From Tamarix chinensis (lineage: Eukaryota; Streptophyta; Magnoliopsida; Caryophyllales; Tamaricaceae), in assembly GCA_030549775.1 (NCBI GenBank), contig CM060175.1:106385422-106449421 (forward strand): 64,000 nt of DNA. The letters are read 5' to 3'. A program made the translations under genes and the position numbers. The notes under the pieces are model-generated. The model did no database searches. It was not told where the DNA came from and saw nothing but the letters and a program-made list of their open reading frames with translations. Within the stretch, counting starts at the first letter, position 1. Each line of letters opens with the position of its first letter. Of the stretch, positions 1 to 11,759 are shown one piece after another.

Positions 1-379
1 TTTCAGATGCCATCACGCTAACTTTCTCTGAGCCATTAATTTCTTTCTTGCTACATTAAAAAAATAAAATAAAAAACATAAAAATAATATATGTGTTGCG
101 TACTAGCTTAGATAATAAATGTGTCTCCTGATATTTGAAGTATGTGACTTAAAAACTTTCATAAGTCTCTTTCCTTCTATATTAAAAAATAAATAAATAA
201 AATATTTATGTTGCGTACCAGCTTAGATAATTAACGTGTCTCCTGATATTTGAAGCAGTACTGGATTAAATACTTAATTGCTTCCATGGAGCCTTCATAA
301 TTGATTTAGGAAAAGATTTTACAATGGCTTATATAGTATTATTACATTATTGATGGATTTGTGGACCTACATAATCTTA

Positions 380-426
<47 letters not shown>

Positions 427-727
427 GACATTGTGCAATGAGGAGATCATGCACGCCAATGAGTATAGCCGCAGTGGAAGATAGCGTGCATGTTGACCTA
501 GCAATTCGCATCGCATGTGTAATTAGTGAAAATAAGCGCGGCCTTCGATGATTGGCGGATGTTATGCTAAGCATTTAAGTTGAGGATAACTTCGTTTTCA
601 GTGTTTTGCTTACCAGTCTGTTTAACGAGAGGCTTTGGATATTTTTTAGGACGTTTACTTTTTTATTATTATCTAAATTAAATAGCATAACTAGTGATTT
701 GATTGCTAAGTTGATATAGATGACATT
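1..727. other. AT-rich intergenic stretch with small duplications
   Basis: I see no gene here. A segment containing TTGCGTAC.AGCTTAGATAA followed by GTGTCTCCTGATATTTGAAG occurs at 95-140 and again at 211-255, an imperfect direct repeat with a period near 116 bp. The short open frames are AT-rich and unlike any protein family I know. Confidence 0.6.
382..426. repeat. (TAA)n microsatellite
   Basis: About fifteen uninterrupted TAA/AAT triplets. The polyisoleucine frame read across it is an artefact of the repeat. Confidence 0.95.
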
Positions 728-754
728 GATTGCTAAGTTGATATAGATGACATT
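701..754. repeat. Perfect 27-bp tandem duplication
   Basis: A 27-bp unit beginning GATTGCTAAGTTGATATAGA occurs twice head to tail (701-727 and 728-754) with no mismatch. It sits at the left edge of the larger duplicated segment described next. Confidence 0.95.
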
Positions 755-1529
755 CATACTTCCATCGGATCGGCGTAAATTAGGGGAAATAAATTTTTTT
801 TAACCTCAAATCACTCCTTTTGAAAGCTCAATTAATTATATTTACATGGGTTAGTTTTTTTCGCTCGATCCACCTTGAATCATTTTATTTTTATTATCTC
901 AAAAATTGGAAATAACCAAAAAAAAAAGCAAAATTTTATCATATGTCAACAATACTTTTTTATATTCACCCAAATTAGTTTATTATTATTTAAATAATAT
1001 TTTAAAATATTTACTTAGATTCATCTCCATCTTCCTAACTGATTGTGTATATTATTTGGTTAATAGTAATTAATATTATTAATGAAACCAAACCATATTT
1101 TGTGGTTAAATTTTTTGTTTGACCAAACCAAACCATAACGTTGTGGTTGGTATGGTGCAGTTAATATTAACAAAATTATTGAAAAGAGCACAAAAATACC
1201 TTGTGCGACATATATTTGTAAAAATTTCATAACCAACATATAAAATGATAAAATAACATACCGATCAAATAAGGGATTATGAATCTATAACCGCAAGCAT
1301 CTCCGGCTCCAACCCCTTATTCAAAATGTGTTGGGCATGCTCATCAATGGGAGGCATTTTATGGTCCTCTTGGACTTCTTGTGCAATATTTAAAGTGACA
1401 GTCCAAGTGTAAATTTCAAGTAGAAATAACAAATATATATGGAGTGAGGTATTAGGCGTAGGTATGAGAACTATGAGGATTGAGAAAGGAGGGATTCAAG
1501 ATTCGACGGACGAGTCAAGACTCTATGGT
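728..1529. repeat. Segmental duplication, copy A (~800 bp)
   Basis: This segment is repeated directly downstream as copy B (about 1530-1741 continued at 6588-7224). Shared landmarks in order are: TTGATA..., ATCGGAT.GG/AGGGTAAAT, GAAAGCTCAAT.TA, TTTACATGGGTTA, TTTTAAAATA.T.ACTTAGATTCATCT, CCAAACCAAACCATA, AAAGTGACA.TCCAAGT, GAACTATGAGGATTGAG and TCTATGGTCT. The middle contains a run rich in AACCAAACCAAACC resembling a decayed hAT-type MITE. Copy B shows a fuller end there (AGGGGTGTACAC at 6699-6710). No coding content is seen. Confidence 0.8.
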
Positions 1530-1741
1530 CTTGCTAAGTTGATAGTTTCCATTGATACTCCAATCGGATTAGGGTAAATAAAGGGAAATCAAATTATTTA
1601 CCTTAATTCATCTAGTTTGAAAGCTCAATTTACTTTATTTACATGGGTTAAACTTTTAACCCAATTCACCTTAAATCATCTCATTTTTATTACCCCCAAA
1701 ATTTTGAATAACTGGAGTGAAAAATAATAATTAAGCGAACT
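1530..1741. repeat. Segmental duplication, copy B, left part
   Basis: This matches the start of copy A up to the border of the inserted solo LTR. The homology resumes at 6588, so the LTR inserted into copy B after, or independently of, the duplication. Confidence 0.8.
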
Positions 1742-2413
1742 TGTAACACCCCCAAATTTACTACTGAAAAATTTTGTTTAATTTAAAAGAGTTTAGCGGA
1801 AGCAAACAGATAAAACTGTAAATTCGGGGGCATTACCGCCACACTTAGTACCAGATCGATTCACTCCTATCGACCCGATACTAAGTGCTAAGGCTAAAAA
1901 GAATAACACCAAAAACGAGTCATTAGTAAAGCATAAGTTCTAAGGAATCAGAGTGCGAAAGTCGAAAGTTAAATCCGAAGTATAGTTTAAAAGGACCAAA
2001 TGTCAGAGGACATAATACAGCGGAATAAAACAAAATACGATAATATAGAGAAACAAGACGGAGGATGCTCTCCGGCCACGTCACTCTCGACCCCCAAGCT
2101 GGGTCCAGACTCAACTTTCAGCTCCGTAGCCATCAAAGACATTGCCCCCTACCTGCACTAGATCAGTGGGGCCTTCTGCTCGTGGGAATGAGCAGTACCC
2201 ATGAAACGGGTGGTCAGTACGCTTCGTACTGAGCAAGGTAACCGAATAACTAAGGCCGAACAGACAAAGTACACAATACAAGCATGATCATATAAGCATA
2301 TAAGACAATACAAATAGTGAGGCCGATTATGTTCCTATTAGACTTATCCTTTAAATCTCTTAATACCATACTCAATTCCACATACTCTTTATTAATCCAT
2401 GTAAGTGCGGGTG

Positions 2414-2720
2414 CCCCACTATTATAGCCGGTGGACCGGAGATATGTACAGGGCAGAACGCTCCTGACCACTATTATTTGCCGGTGGTTCGGTCTCCAGG
2501 ACAAAACGCTCCTGGCCACTATTATTTGCCGGTGGACCGGTCTAGCCCCGACTCACATGGTGTTTCACTATAAGTATTTAGTATCTCTCCCATGTCTTAT
2601 CGATTTTATATTTGGTTTGCTGAGCGCGGAAACCCCCACTATTATAGTCGGTGGACCGGAAATATATACAGGGCAAAACGCTCCTGGCCACTATTATTCG
2701 CCGGTGGACCGGTCTGGGCC
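2414..2720. repeat. CCACTATTAT / CCGGTGG motif array in solo LTR 1
   Basis: Five copies of a bipartite unit, CCACTATTAT plus a few bases plus CCGGTGG (A/T)(C)CGG, lie at about 2416, 2468, 2516, 2637 and 2689. Several are linked by an ACGCTCCTG.CC spacer. CCGGTGGACCGG is nearly palindromic. The same array occurs in the two sister LTRs (57815-58165 and 61788-62150), so it belongs to the LTR and may be a regulatory module or a recombination-prone repeat. Confidence 0.85.
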
Positions 2721-3839
2721 CGGCTCAGCATCTTCCTCTTTAAGTGATTAGTATTTTATTGTATCTTTTTCAACGAGTTTCCGCCCTAGACATACATGAC
2801 TAACTTCAGCTACACTCATCCTCCCAAGAGGGCCCGTCTCATATCTTGAGACCGCTGCGCCTCTTAACTCGCCCGACATCCTTCCCTTAATTAGCTTACT
2901 CACTCCGAAACCCATCTCCTAAGTGTGTGGGTCTGGGCCCACCACCTTTTACCCCAAAGTCCACTCACTACCTTCCCTTAGGGTTTTCTCCAGAAAACCC
3001 AACCGGGCCTATGTGGCCCACCCTTTCCTACCTCGTACATCCAGAACCATCCTAGCACCCTTACACCTTACGACCCTTCGGTTCAACCCTTATTTCATGT
3101 CACCCTTATCCTCACTTATTATTTTAACTCTCCCCTTTTTCTTCTTGTCACCCTCTAAACTCTAGCCTAGTCTCTTGCGCACCCTTATTTTGGTCTACGT
3201 ACTATTTTTCGCTTGAAGCCCCCAAACACCCAAACGACACTTCTCTTACCTTCCACACACCCCGATGCATCTTTCTGTACGTAAGGTTCGCCCCCATGCG
3301 GACCTTAACCACCCCATGCAAACCCTAGTTCTCCTATTCCTTCTCTAATCGACTTATTTCCCCTTTTGTTATTTCTTTCCAAATCTTTTCTTCCACGTCC
3401 CCAAACTACGTCACCACACCAAATACCCTAGCATGCATGTCCTAAGGCCACAACATAACACAAATTGTAGCACATTCACATTAAAACATAGCAGGGGTGA
3501 TCACACAGGCGTACCTGGATCCATGCTGCGCTACACGTAAAGCAGATAAGATAATGACATTTAAAGCACAACACATAAGCACAACACATAAGCATACGAG
3601 ACATCCACAACAAGTAGTTCACCTCTTACACAAGTGGCCTTAGTTAGACCCTTACCTAAATCGGCGCCGGGCTTGGAGCACGCTCCTACACCTCCTGGGG
3701 TTTGACCCGGTTCACCTATAAGGAAGAAATACTAAGGGTCAATCTTCCTCTACCCGAATTATCATAATTTCCTATCTTACCCCTATCCTGGTCTAGTACT
3801 ATAATTAACATTGATAATAGTAGTTTTTAATTAAAAGGT

Positions 3840-4217
3840 GGGGTTATTATTATTACTAATAATGATATTGTTATTAATACCAATAATAATAGTAAAATAC
3901 TAATAATAATAATAATGATGATAATGATAGCAACAACCACGATATGATAATACTCATAATAATAGTAAAAATAATACTAATGATAATAATAATAGCAACA
4001 ATAATATTGGTGATGATAATAATGATAATAATAGTGCAATAGCAATAATAATACTAAAAATAATGATAATAAGGATAACACAACGATAATAAGAGTTAGA
4101 ATCATACTACTACTACTACTACTAATAATAATAATAATAATGATAGTGAAAATGATGGTGATAGCAATAACGATAGTAATAATAATAATACTAACAATAA
4201 TGATAATGACAGTAATG

Positions 4218-4250
<33 letters not shown>

Positions 4251-4285
4251 TTAATATTAATAATAATAGTAACAACAACAACCAC

Positions 4286-4328
<43 letters not shown>

Positions 4329-4345
4329 GTAACAACAACAACCAC

Positions 4346-4410
<65 letters not shown>

Positions 4411-4553
4411 CTACAGTGATAACGATAATAATAATAGTAATAATGCAGATAATGATAATAAGAGTACTAAAAGTAATAGCATTAAATAATAATGATAATA
4501 AGGATGGGAATGATGGTAATAATAGTTAAAGTAATAAGTGTGGTAAATATAAC

Positions 4554-4609
<56 letters not shown>

Positions 4610-5110
4610 GTATGATAATAATAATGTGGATAACATTAGTAATAATAATAATACTAAGGGTAAGCACAATAATAATAATAATATTGACAACAATAACCAC
4701 CATGACCATATTAATAATAATAACGATAATGATAGTAATATTAATAGTAATAATACTAGTATTAGTAAAACTACTAAAATAATAATAATAGAGATAATAA
4801 TGATGTTAGTCATAGTTAAAGTAACAAATATGATAATCATAATCATAATAATAATGATAGTAGTAATACTACTAATAATAATCATCATAATAATAATAAT
4901 AACAATGGTAATAATAGTAATATTAGTAATAACTTAACAAGGTCTTATAGTTAATTAACACCATTAATTAGAGGTTCTTAGGGTAAGGTTGGGTCCTAGT
5001 AATAATAATAAGGGTGGTAGTATTAGTAATAATAATAATATAGTAATAATAATGATAATATTAATATTAGTCATAATAACACTAATAATAGTAGTTAATA
5101 GTATTAAAAT
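3840..5110. repeat. Degenerate TAA/GTAATAATAAT array (~1.27 kb)
   Basis: A nearly continuous array of TAA-type triplets with GAT, GTA and AAC variants. Perfect (TAA)n runs lie near 4286-4329, 4347-4406 and 4560-4608. Positions 4261-4320 and 4321-4380 are identical 60-bp blocks. Polyisoleucine, polyleucine and polyasparagine frames on both strands are artefacts. It lies in the body of solo LTR 1; a shorter TAA array is at the matching place in copy 2 (about 59580-60150). Confidence 0.95.
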
Positions 5111-5594
5111 CATTAATAACTTTTATTATTTAAGATCTAGGGTTCAGGGAGTTGGGCAACCTGGCTGGGGTGGCGGCACCGGCGGCGGCGCGGCAGCGGC
5201 GGTGGAGGAGGAAGAGGAAGAAATGGGAAAGGTAGCTATGGAGGCTAAAGGAGGAGAAACTAGGGGAAGGTGGAGGTGTAGGATGGTAGAGTAGGAACTC
5301 CTGGTGGTTTTGGGGGGTGGTGATGGTGCTGCAAGTGGCGGTATAGCCGGCGGCGGCGGCGCGAAGGTGGCGCAGGGCTGGAAGGGTCGATTTGGGGAGA
5401 GATTTTCGCACGGCCGGGGCGGCACGTGCGGCGCGAGGCAGGGAAGCTAAGGGGGTTGGTTGTGTAGAGGGCAGTGCAGGGAAGGTTTTGGGGGCAAGGG
5501 TGGGCGGCAGGGGTGGATGAATGCGGAGGAAGTGGCGGCACGAAAGTTGCTCTCTGGTTTCCAGGTTTTCCAACTTGATTCCGGCAGAGATTAG

Positions 5595-5607
5595 GGATAT
5601 ATATAGG
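5595..5607 (-). promoter_or_regulatory. TATA-like box in solo LTR 1
   Basis: The minus strand reads CCTATATATATCC. The sister LTR has CTATAAATACCCC at the matching place and on the same relative strand (60678-60686). The purine-rich stretch at 5896-6150 (pyrimidine-rich on minus) lies upstream in that sense. This is the likely U3/R promoter and the main reason for assigning minus as the sense strand. Confidence 0.5.
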
Positions 5608-5895
5608 CCAAAGGGGACGGAAAACGAAAAGCTTCGAGGGGGGGAGGTTAGGGGTTAGGGTTAGGGTAGGTTGTACGGCGTAGTTGGCCGGTGTACGGTC
5701 TGAAATTTATAGACCATAATTGCCTGGGAAATGGAGGATTTTCGTGCGGGAGAAGGGTTGTGCCGTTTGGTCACATCCATGGGGAAGTCAACGGGGAGAA
5801 GAGGGGCGAAATGACTGGAGCTGGAGATTTCGTTGCAGGCCTTTCTTCTCCGGCAGGATTTCGTGTTGCAGGCGACGAATGACGACAGCACGGGG

Positions 5896-6150
5896 AAGAA
5901 GAAGAAGAAGAAGAAGAAGAAGAGGCTGGACCGGCGGTCTAGCGGAAAAGAAAGAAGGAAAGAAAGGCGGCCCGAACCGGCTGGGAGAAAAGGGGAAGGG
6001 AGGTGCGCTGGGGATCTGGGCCGCGCAAGGGTGCTGGGCTAGCAGGCCGGCCCAAGTCGGGGGGAGAATAGAAAAAAAGAAGAGAAGGAAAGGAGAGAAA
6101 AGGAAAAAGAGGGAAAAAGGAGGAAAAGAAAAAGGAAAAAGAAGGGAAAT
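5896..6150. repeat. Purine-only-like tract (GAA/GGAAAA)
   Basis: The plus strand is overwhelmingly G and A, beginning with a (GAA)n run at 5899-5922 and continuing as GGAAAGAAAGG/GGAAAAAGAGG-type sequence. Equivalent tracts occur in copy 2 (60990-61310) and, as pyrimidines, in copy 3 (53335-53960). Frames across it give Lys/Arg/Glu- or Ser/Pro/Phe-rich artefacts. Confidence 0.8.
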
Positions 6151-6587
6151 TAGTGGTTGAATTAATTAGTATGATTTGGGCAATTTGGGATGTTTAATAA
6201 AATATAATTATCAAAATAATAATTAAATTCTATTTTTAGGTTAATTTAGGGATTTTTGGAAGAATTTTCTTAAATTCCATTTTAAATTAACAAAACACTC
6301 TAATTTTCTCTCCAATTAAATTATTTATAAAGTTTATATTAATTTAAGACTATTTTATCCTTCTTAATTTAAACAAAGTAATTTATTTAATTAATTTCCA
6401 AAATAAAATCCTTAATTATCTTAAAATACCAAAAGTCCTCCTATTTAAAACACTTATAAATTCCTTCTTAATTTACCCTAATTAACTTCCTCTTATTTTA
6501 ATAAAAATAAATTATTTTGATTAACCTTCCACATAAAAACCTTATTTAATAATAGATAATAGAAATTAGGATTTTTGGGGCATTTCA

Positions 6588-7224
6588 TAACTTTTGTCAT
6601 ATTTTGACAACATTTCTCTATAATCACCCAACTTATATTAATATTATCTAAATGATATTTTAAAATACTCACTTAGATTCATCTACATTCTCCTAACTAG
6701 GGGTGTACACTGTTTGGTTAAGAGCGATTAATGCCATTAATCAAATCAAATAATATTTTTTGGTTAAATTTTTTCTTTAACCAAACCAAACCATATTTTA
6801 GAATTAACTTACTCAAACCAAACCACAATTTTGTAGTTTGGTTTGGTGTGGTTAATAGTTAACACAAATATTAAAAAGAGCACAACAATACCTTGCGCAA
6901 CATATATATTTGTAAAAATTTCACAACATACTTAATGGTTAAACAACATACCAATCAAATAAAGAATTGTGGAACTATAGCAACATACATCTACAATTCC
7001 AATCTCTCATTCAAAACATGTTGGATATGCTCATTAATAGGAGGAGTTTCATTACCCTCTTAGACCTTTTGTGTAATATCTAAAGTGACATTCCAAGTAA
7101 AAGTTTTAAGTAGAATTGACAAATATAGATGGGTGAGGTATCAAGTGCAGGTTTGGGAACTATGAGGATTGAGGAAAGGAGTCTAGATTTGGGGGATGAC
7201 TTGAGATTCTATGGTCTAGGGTCT
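6588..7224. repeat. Segmental duplication, copy B, right part
   Basis: Homology to copy A resumes immediately after the solo LTR (TTTTGTCATATTTTGACAACA against ATCATATGTCAACAATA) and runs to TCTATGGTCT near 7218. It includes an AACCAAACCAAACC-rich stretch with AGGGGTGTACAC at its left, like the end of a hAT-type MITE. Confidence 0.8.
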
Positions 7225-9595
7225 TGAGGGTTCGGTGTAAGTCACATGTGAAGTAAATTATCAACAAAATGTTAGGGTTAGCGTATATAAAGAGTGTGTG
7301 TGTATTAAAAATCAATGTGGTTAAATGTTTAAATACTTTAACAAAAAAAAAAGATAAAAAATTACTTGGATCGAATCCACTAACCCGCTTGCGACTGACT
7401 GGATAGCGGTAGACAAGTGCATATGTTTATTTAGTTTAGCTTAATTCATACATAAAATAATCTAACTCAAAAAGGATAGAAAAAGAAGGGATCTTATTCA
7501 TTACCGAAAACTATGAGTTAGGTTGTAATGCTATTTTTGAAGTAATGAAGATATTCTTATTTATTGGAGGAAAAACATACTACAACGGAACCTCTCTTGT
7601 ATCTATCTGAGTTTTTTTTATGATCATTATATATTTTATCACAACATAATTTCTTCAACGCCTAAAGGTATTAGTATTAGTTAATATATCGTGAGCGATT
7701 CCATGTATAAAGAGGAAGACGAATGTGCATAAAGATGAAATAGGAGAAAAGAAGAAGTTAAACATACAATTAAGTTGTTTGATTCCTGTTTATTATAGTA
7801 CAAATGCATACAATATTTCTTAATTACATGTACATTCTTACTTCAAAATTGAACCAAGCCACTAATATATAGTTGGTGCCAACCATCATACATATTATAT
7901 AGTGTCATAGTACGTATTCCTTCTACTTTGAGGTAGCCTAGTTTCATTGCGGACAACGACCATTTTGTTGCTAAATAAGATTAATGTCAAACATATTTTG
8001 ATGAGTAGCTTAAATAATCTTTTTTAAACTACTCACTTGCTACTACTACAAAAACTATATTATAATAGTGGTACAAACTGCAACACACTTCACATATCCC
8101 ATTAAATTTATCTGTACTGAATTTATCTCCACCAATTAACCTCAAATTCCTGAAAAGATTAAGTAAAATAGAGATAAACAATGATAACATAAACAACTAA
8201 AACAAAATGACGACTACAACCAAATCAACCCCAAATCACTGAAAAAATTAATTAAAATAAAGATAAACAATGATAACAACAACACCACAACAACAACAAC
8301 AACAACAAAAACAACAATTAATGGTGGAGGTAATAGTAATAATAAAACTATAATAAATATTTTAATATTTTTCATGATTAATAAAAAAACTTGCAATATA
8401 ATTAATAAGTAAACAATAATAGTAATAAAAAATATTAAAAATTAAAGTGATTATCTAATAAATACTAATAAAATTAATAAATTTAGTGCTTAGTAAAATT
8501 AATATTGATTTAAATAGTAAAATTTCAGGAGACAAAAGGAAGAAAATGGAGAAGAAATAAAAAAATTTGTAGAAAATTAATATGATATAAAATTAAGGTA
8601 ACCCAACTCTTTATTTATAGGTAAAACATGTGTTTTCTTTTTTTTTTTTCAATATTTTTTTTAGTCAAAATGATTAAATCCATTTTTTTGAGAAAAATTA
8701 TAGAGTCATTCTTGGAGGAACACATATATAGTGGCTATTGGCTCCTGACCATTTTCTTTCTTTCTTTCTTAAGTGCCCCCCCAAATGATCTTGTTTTGCA
8801 TTTTTTTAGTAAAAACAATGATAAATTTTGTTGTTCTTCCCACACTAGATCACTTCCCTCCTTCCCCACTCCCTATTTGCCTTGATCATTAAGTAAATAT
8901 TTAAACTACTTATTGATCAATTAGCTACCCAATTGATCTAGCGCCAGACCCTCAACTGCCCATTAGCTACTTAATTAAATTGTTATTGCACCTGCTCTAA
9001 GAAATTGAGTTTGAAAACGTATATGTATATGCAAAATTATGAACAAGTGGGCTTCAAATCAACAACATTTGGCTAAGACCAAGCTTACACTTATATTGCC
9101 AAAATTAAAATAAAAAATAAGTAGATAATACATTTAAACTGATAACTTAAATCATTTATGTTAGATAACATGACAATTTATCTATGACTTTGAATATATT
9201 CTTTGCTCAAAAATATTTAATATATTGGTGAAATTAGTTAATGTCTTTGGCTTGATTTAATTTTTAGATTCTTTTAATTAGAATTTTTAAAACTAGATTT
9301 TACCATTGCTAAAGGAAGAAACTTTACCATGATAGGGAGTTTTATGTCATTAATTGCTTTGCTACTGAATGACTTCTATTGAATGATAAATTAATGTGTT
9401 CATTATTCTAATTTTAATTGTTGAAATTATATTGCCTATGGTGAATGTATATTTTAACAAATTTTCATGTGTTTTGAAATTAGTGAACTCTCATGGAACG
9501 ATTGTCATCATAGAATAAAGTTATCATCATTTATTTTTTTAATTGTCATTTAATTATACTAGACTTTAAGTTTGATGTTTGGAGATCACTTAACA
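7225..9595. other. AT-rich intergenic DNA, no gene seen
   Basis: I find no convincing coding sequence, RNA gene or element border on either strand. A short (CAA/AAC)n microsatellite lies at about 8275-8320, and homopolymer-rich stretches lie near 8636-8690. Confidence 0.6.
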
Positions 9596-10270
9596 GAATC
9601 CCCCACAAAATGTTAGATAAATCTACTTATGAAGAGTGGAAAAGAGTTCCTCCTAACCTAAAATATTTGTAAGTGTGGGGGTGCATAAATAAAGTGGATA
9701 TACCAGATTTTAGAATAACTAACATTGGGTAAAATCTTTGTGTTTTTTGATTCCTACATTTGGGGTATATTGTTGGATATGGAAGTGTTGCTCCAAACTT
9801 AGAATCAAGGAATCCACTTGATCTAACTTAATAGACCTTGAAATATTTTAACTGTTGGGTTATTGGTGAGGGGCATTGGTCATAGTTTATCATAAACTTT
9901 ATTACCTTCATTTATTTCCCATTAAATACCATTATAGTTCTTAATAGTTTGGAGTCTGTTGATTACCATTAAACATTTTACTTATCATTATTTTCTAATT
10001 ATAAATTATTCTTGTGAGTGGATTAAATTCTAGTGTATATTGGAATGTTCTTCATCATTTGCTTAAGTACCATACAGGTATTATTAATTAGTGTTTGCAC
10101 TTTCACAAATTTTTTGTTGCGTTAAAAGGTTATTGTGATGTAAATTAGGTGATTGATAACAAAGAAGTTAACTTTATTAGTGATTATGCATTTACTTTGT
10201 GTGGTTATATTATATCATAAAATTCTTCAACAAATATATGTATTATGTGTTCTGCCATGGAATATGAAAT
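9596..10270 (+). pseudogene. Ty1/Copia pol fragment (integrase end and RNase H)
   Basis: Translation at about 9596-9700 gives NRIPHKMLDKSTYE followed by KRVPPNLKYL, a stop and VWGC. This is the well-known stretch just after the Copia integrase core. At about 10150-10265 another frame reads EVNFISDYAFTLCGY and ends near SAMEYE, the Copia RNase H region that normally precedes the C-terminal Glu and Asp sites. The two are only ~400 bp apart, so most of the reverse transcriptase is missing. Frames contain several stops. This is a dead, internally deleted element. A sequence like a Copia LTR (GTCCCACATTG at about 10840) follows at roughly 10600-11350, but its borders are unclear. Confidence 0.75.
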
Positions 10271-11759
10271 GGGATGGGCCTTAAGCCTAGAATAGAGGAA
10301 CGTATGATGGTTATCCAATCTGGTAAGAGTTAATAGGGCCAAACCTGATATTATACAACATATTCAATTGTGTCAAATAAAACTATATAATTACTCTTTT
10401 TCACTACAATCCCATCCCTATGACATGAATTATAGATTTGCACATGCTCTTTTGAATCCATAGCCAATTTTGGTGATGCTATTAAGACACATTTGATGGA
10501 TTCACATGTGTGTATTGAGTTTGAGTTTTATTCTCATTTGGAATCCATAACTAGTATTAGTGGTGCTTTAAGACACGCTTGATGGATTCTACTAATTCAC
10601 TACGGAGATAGTGTAACATTTGAAAGTGTAATATGTGTTATAGGGAACACTTCAAATCTAGGTAGTTCAAGAGAAATTCACTACTTCGACTATATTGTAA
10701 CCTCATTTCTATATATCAATTCAATCAAAATATATTTATACTTACATATGAAGCTTTTTTTTCCCTCAGGATATCCTTTTATTTATTGTTTAGTTTCTAT
10801 TCATTAGTGGGATTGTTGGGTAACTACAAGAAAAACAGTCCCACATTGCTCAGGTTTTGATTTGTGTTACTTGATCTAATCTAATATCTTTTTAAGGTTT
10901 ATTTGTTGAGTTACTCCAACCATTTCACTCCATTCATTATTCAGTGATTATACATTACATTTTTACTTTTCATTAACTAATGGTTTATTCATTGATTGTA
11001 GACACCTTCTCTTTATTACTCATTAAGAACAACCATCTTCCTCTAGTCATTATCCCTTAATGATAGACATTGGTTATAGTTTTTCTATTCATTATCCATT
11101 GATGTTGGAAAGCAATTTCTCTTCCACTCATCAATGGTGAACATTACTTGGTCTATTTATTTGGGATAGATGTTCAATTCTTGGAGATATAGAAAAACCA
11201 AGAAACTAATCGTTTGCTTAATCACTATCATCTGGTCCTAATCAATTGTTCTACACTTCTCCATTCCTTTAGCCTTGAGTGCACGATTTTGAAAAAAGTT
11301 GTGTAAGTCTTTGGAGAGTGAACGCCTTTAAACAATTACACTATAGTCAAGCTTAATTCGCTTTTGGGGTAATGAAATACCACTACATATTCTTAAATTT
11401 TAAAAATGGCAAATTATTATGTTTCTTGACATAACACATCTCAACCTTGAATCCATTCTTTGGTATTCTTACGACCAAAGGTCTTATGTTATTTTTATTT
11501 TTATTTTAATAAGGCCTAAAGTCTAAACAATTACTATTATAATAATTTGGTATAATTACTTTATTTTTCTTACTACAAAATGAAAATAATGGGTATGGGG
11601 TCACACATGTAAATAAGATATATATACAATTTTGCTTAGGATTTTTAAAAATGTTTATATTTCATTTTACATGTTAAAAAATATAAAGTAATTATACCAA
11701 ATTATTGTTGAGTTTTTTTTTTCTATAAATAGATATTTGTATTGGTATAATTTTGATAT
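10271..11759. other. AT-rich DNA, probably Copia 3' remnants
   Basis: No gene is seen. CAGTCCCACATTGCTCAGG at about 10839 resembles the LTR phrase common in plant Copia elements. No matching second LTR was found by eye. Confidence 0.45.

Larger units (their letters stand above)
1742..6587 (-). mobile_element. Solo LTR, long-LTR family, copy 1 (4.85 kb)
   Basis: The element starts TGTAACACCCCC and ends GGGGCATTTCA, so it has TG...CA borders. It is flanked by GAACT (1737-1741) and TAACT (6588-6592), a 5-bp target duplication with one mismatch, and it splits copy B of the local duplication. It has no gag-pol, primer site or second LTR, so it is best read as a solo LTR. It is homologous end to end with 57071-61741 and with the split element 53008-62837. 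I infer that the sense strand is minus. On that strand the order is: AT-rich start, pyrimidine tract, CTATATATA box (5595-5607), C/G-rich leader, TAA array, TTTAG/GTAAG donor-like site, CCGGTGG-motif array, and end GGGGGTGTTACA. A proline-rich 147-codon frame (5130-5573, minus) lies just after the TATA-like box, but it looks compositional. Confidence 0.85.

Noticed and set aside
3977..4937. Long polyisoleucine, polyleucine and polyasparagine frames on both strands
   Set aside because: They are translations of the TAA-type array. All frames of such a repeat stay open, so they are no evidence of a gene.
5648..5674. Telomere-like GGGGTTAGGGTTAGGGTAGG
   Set aside because: Only three imperfect units, of the TTAGGG type and not the plant TTTAGGG, inside an LTR leader. 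Chance or leader composition is enough.
5130..6160. Overlapping proline-, arginine- and glutamate-rich frames in solo LTR copy 1
   Set aside because: They lie in G/C-rich and purine-skewed LTR sequence, have no domain, and are not conserved as protein in the sister LTRs.
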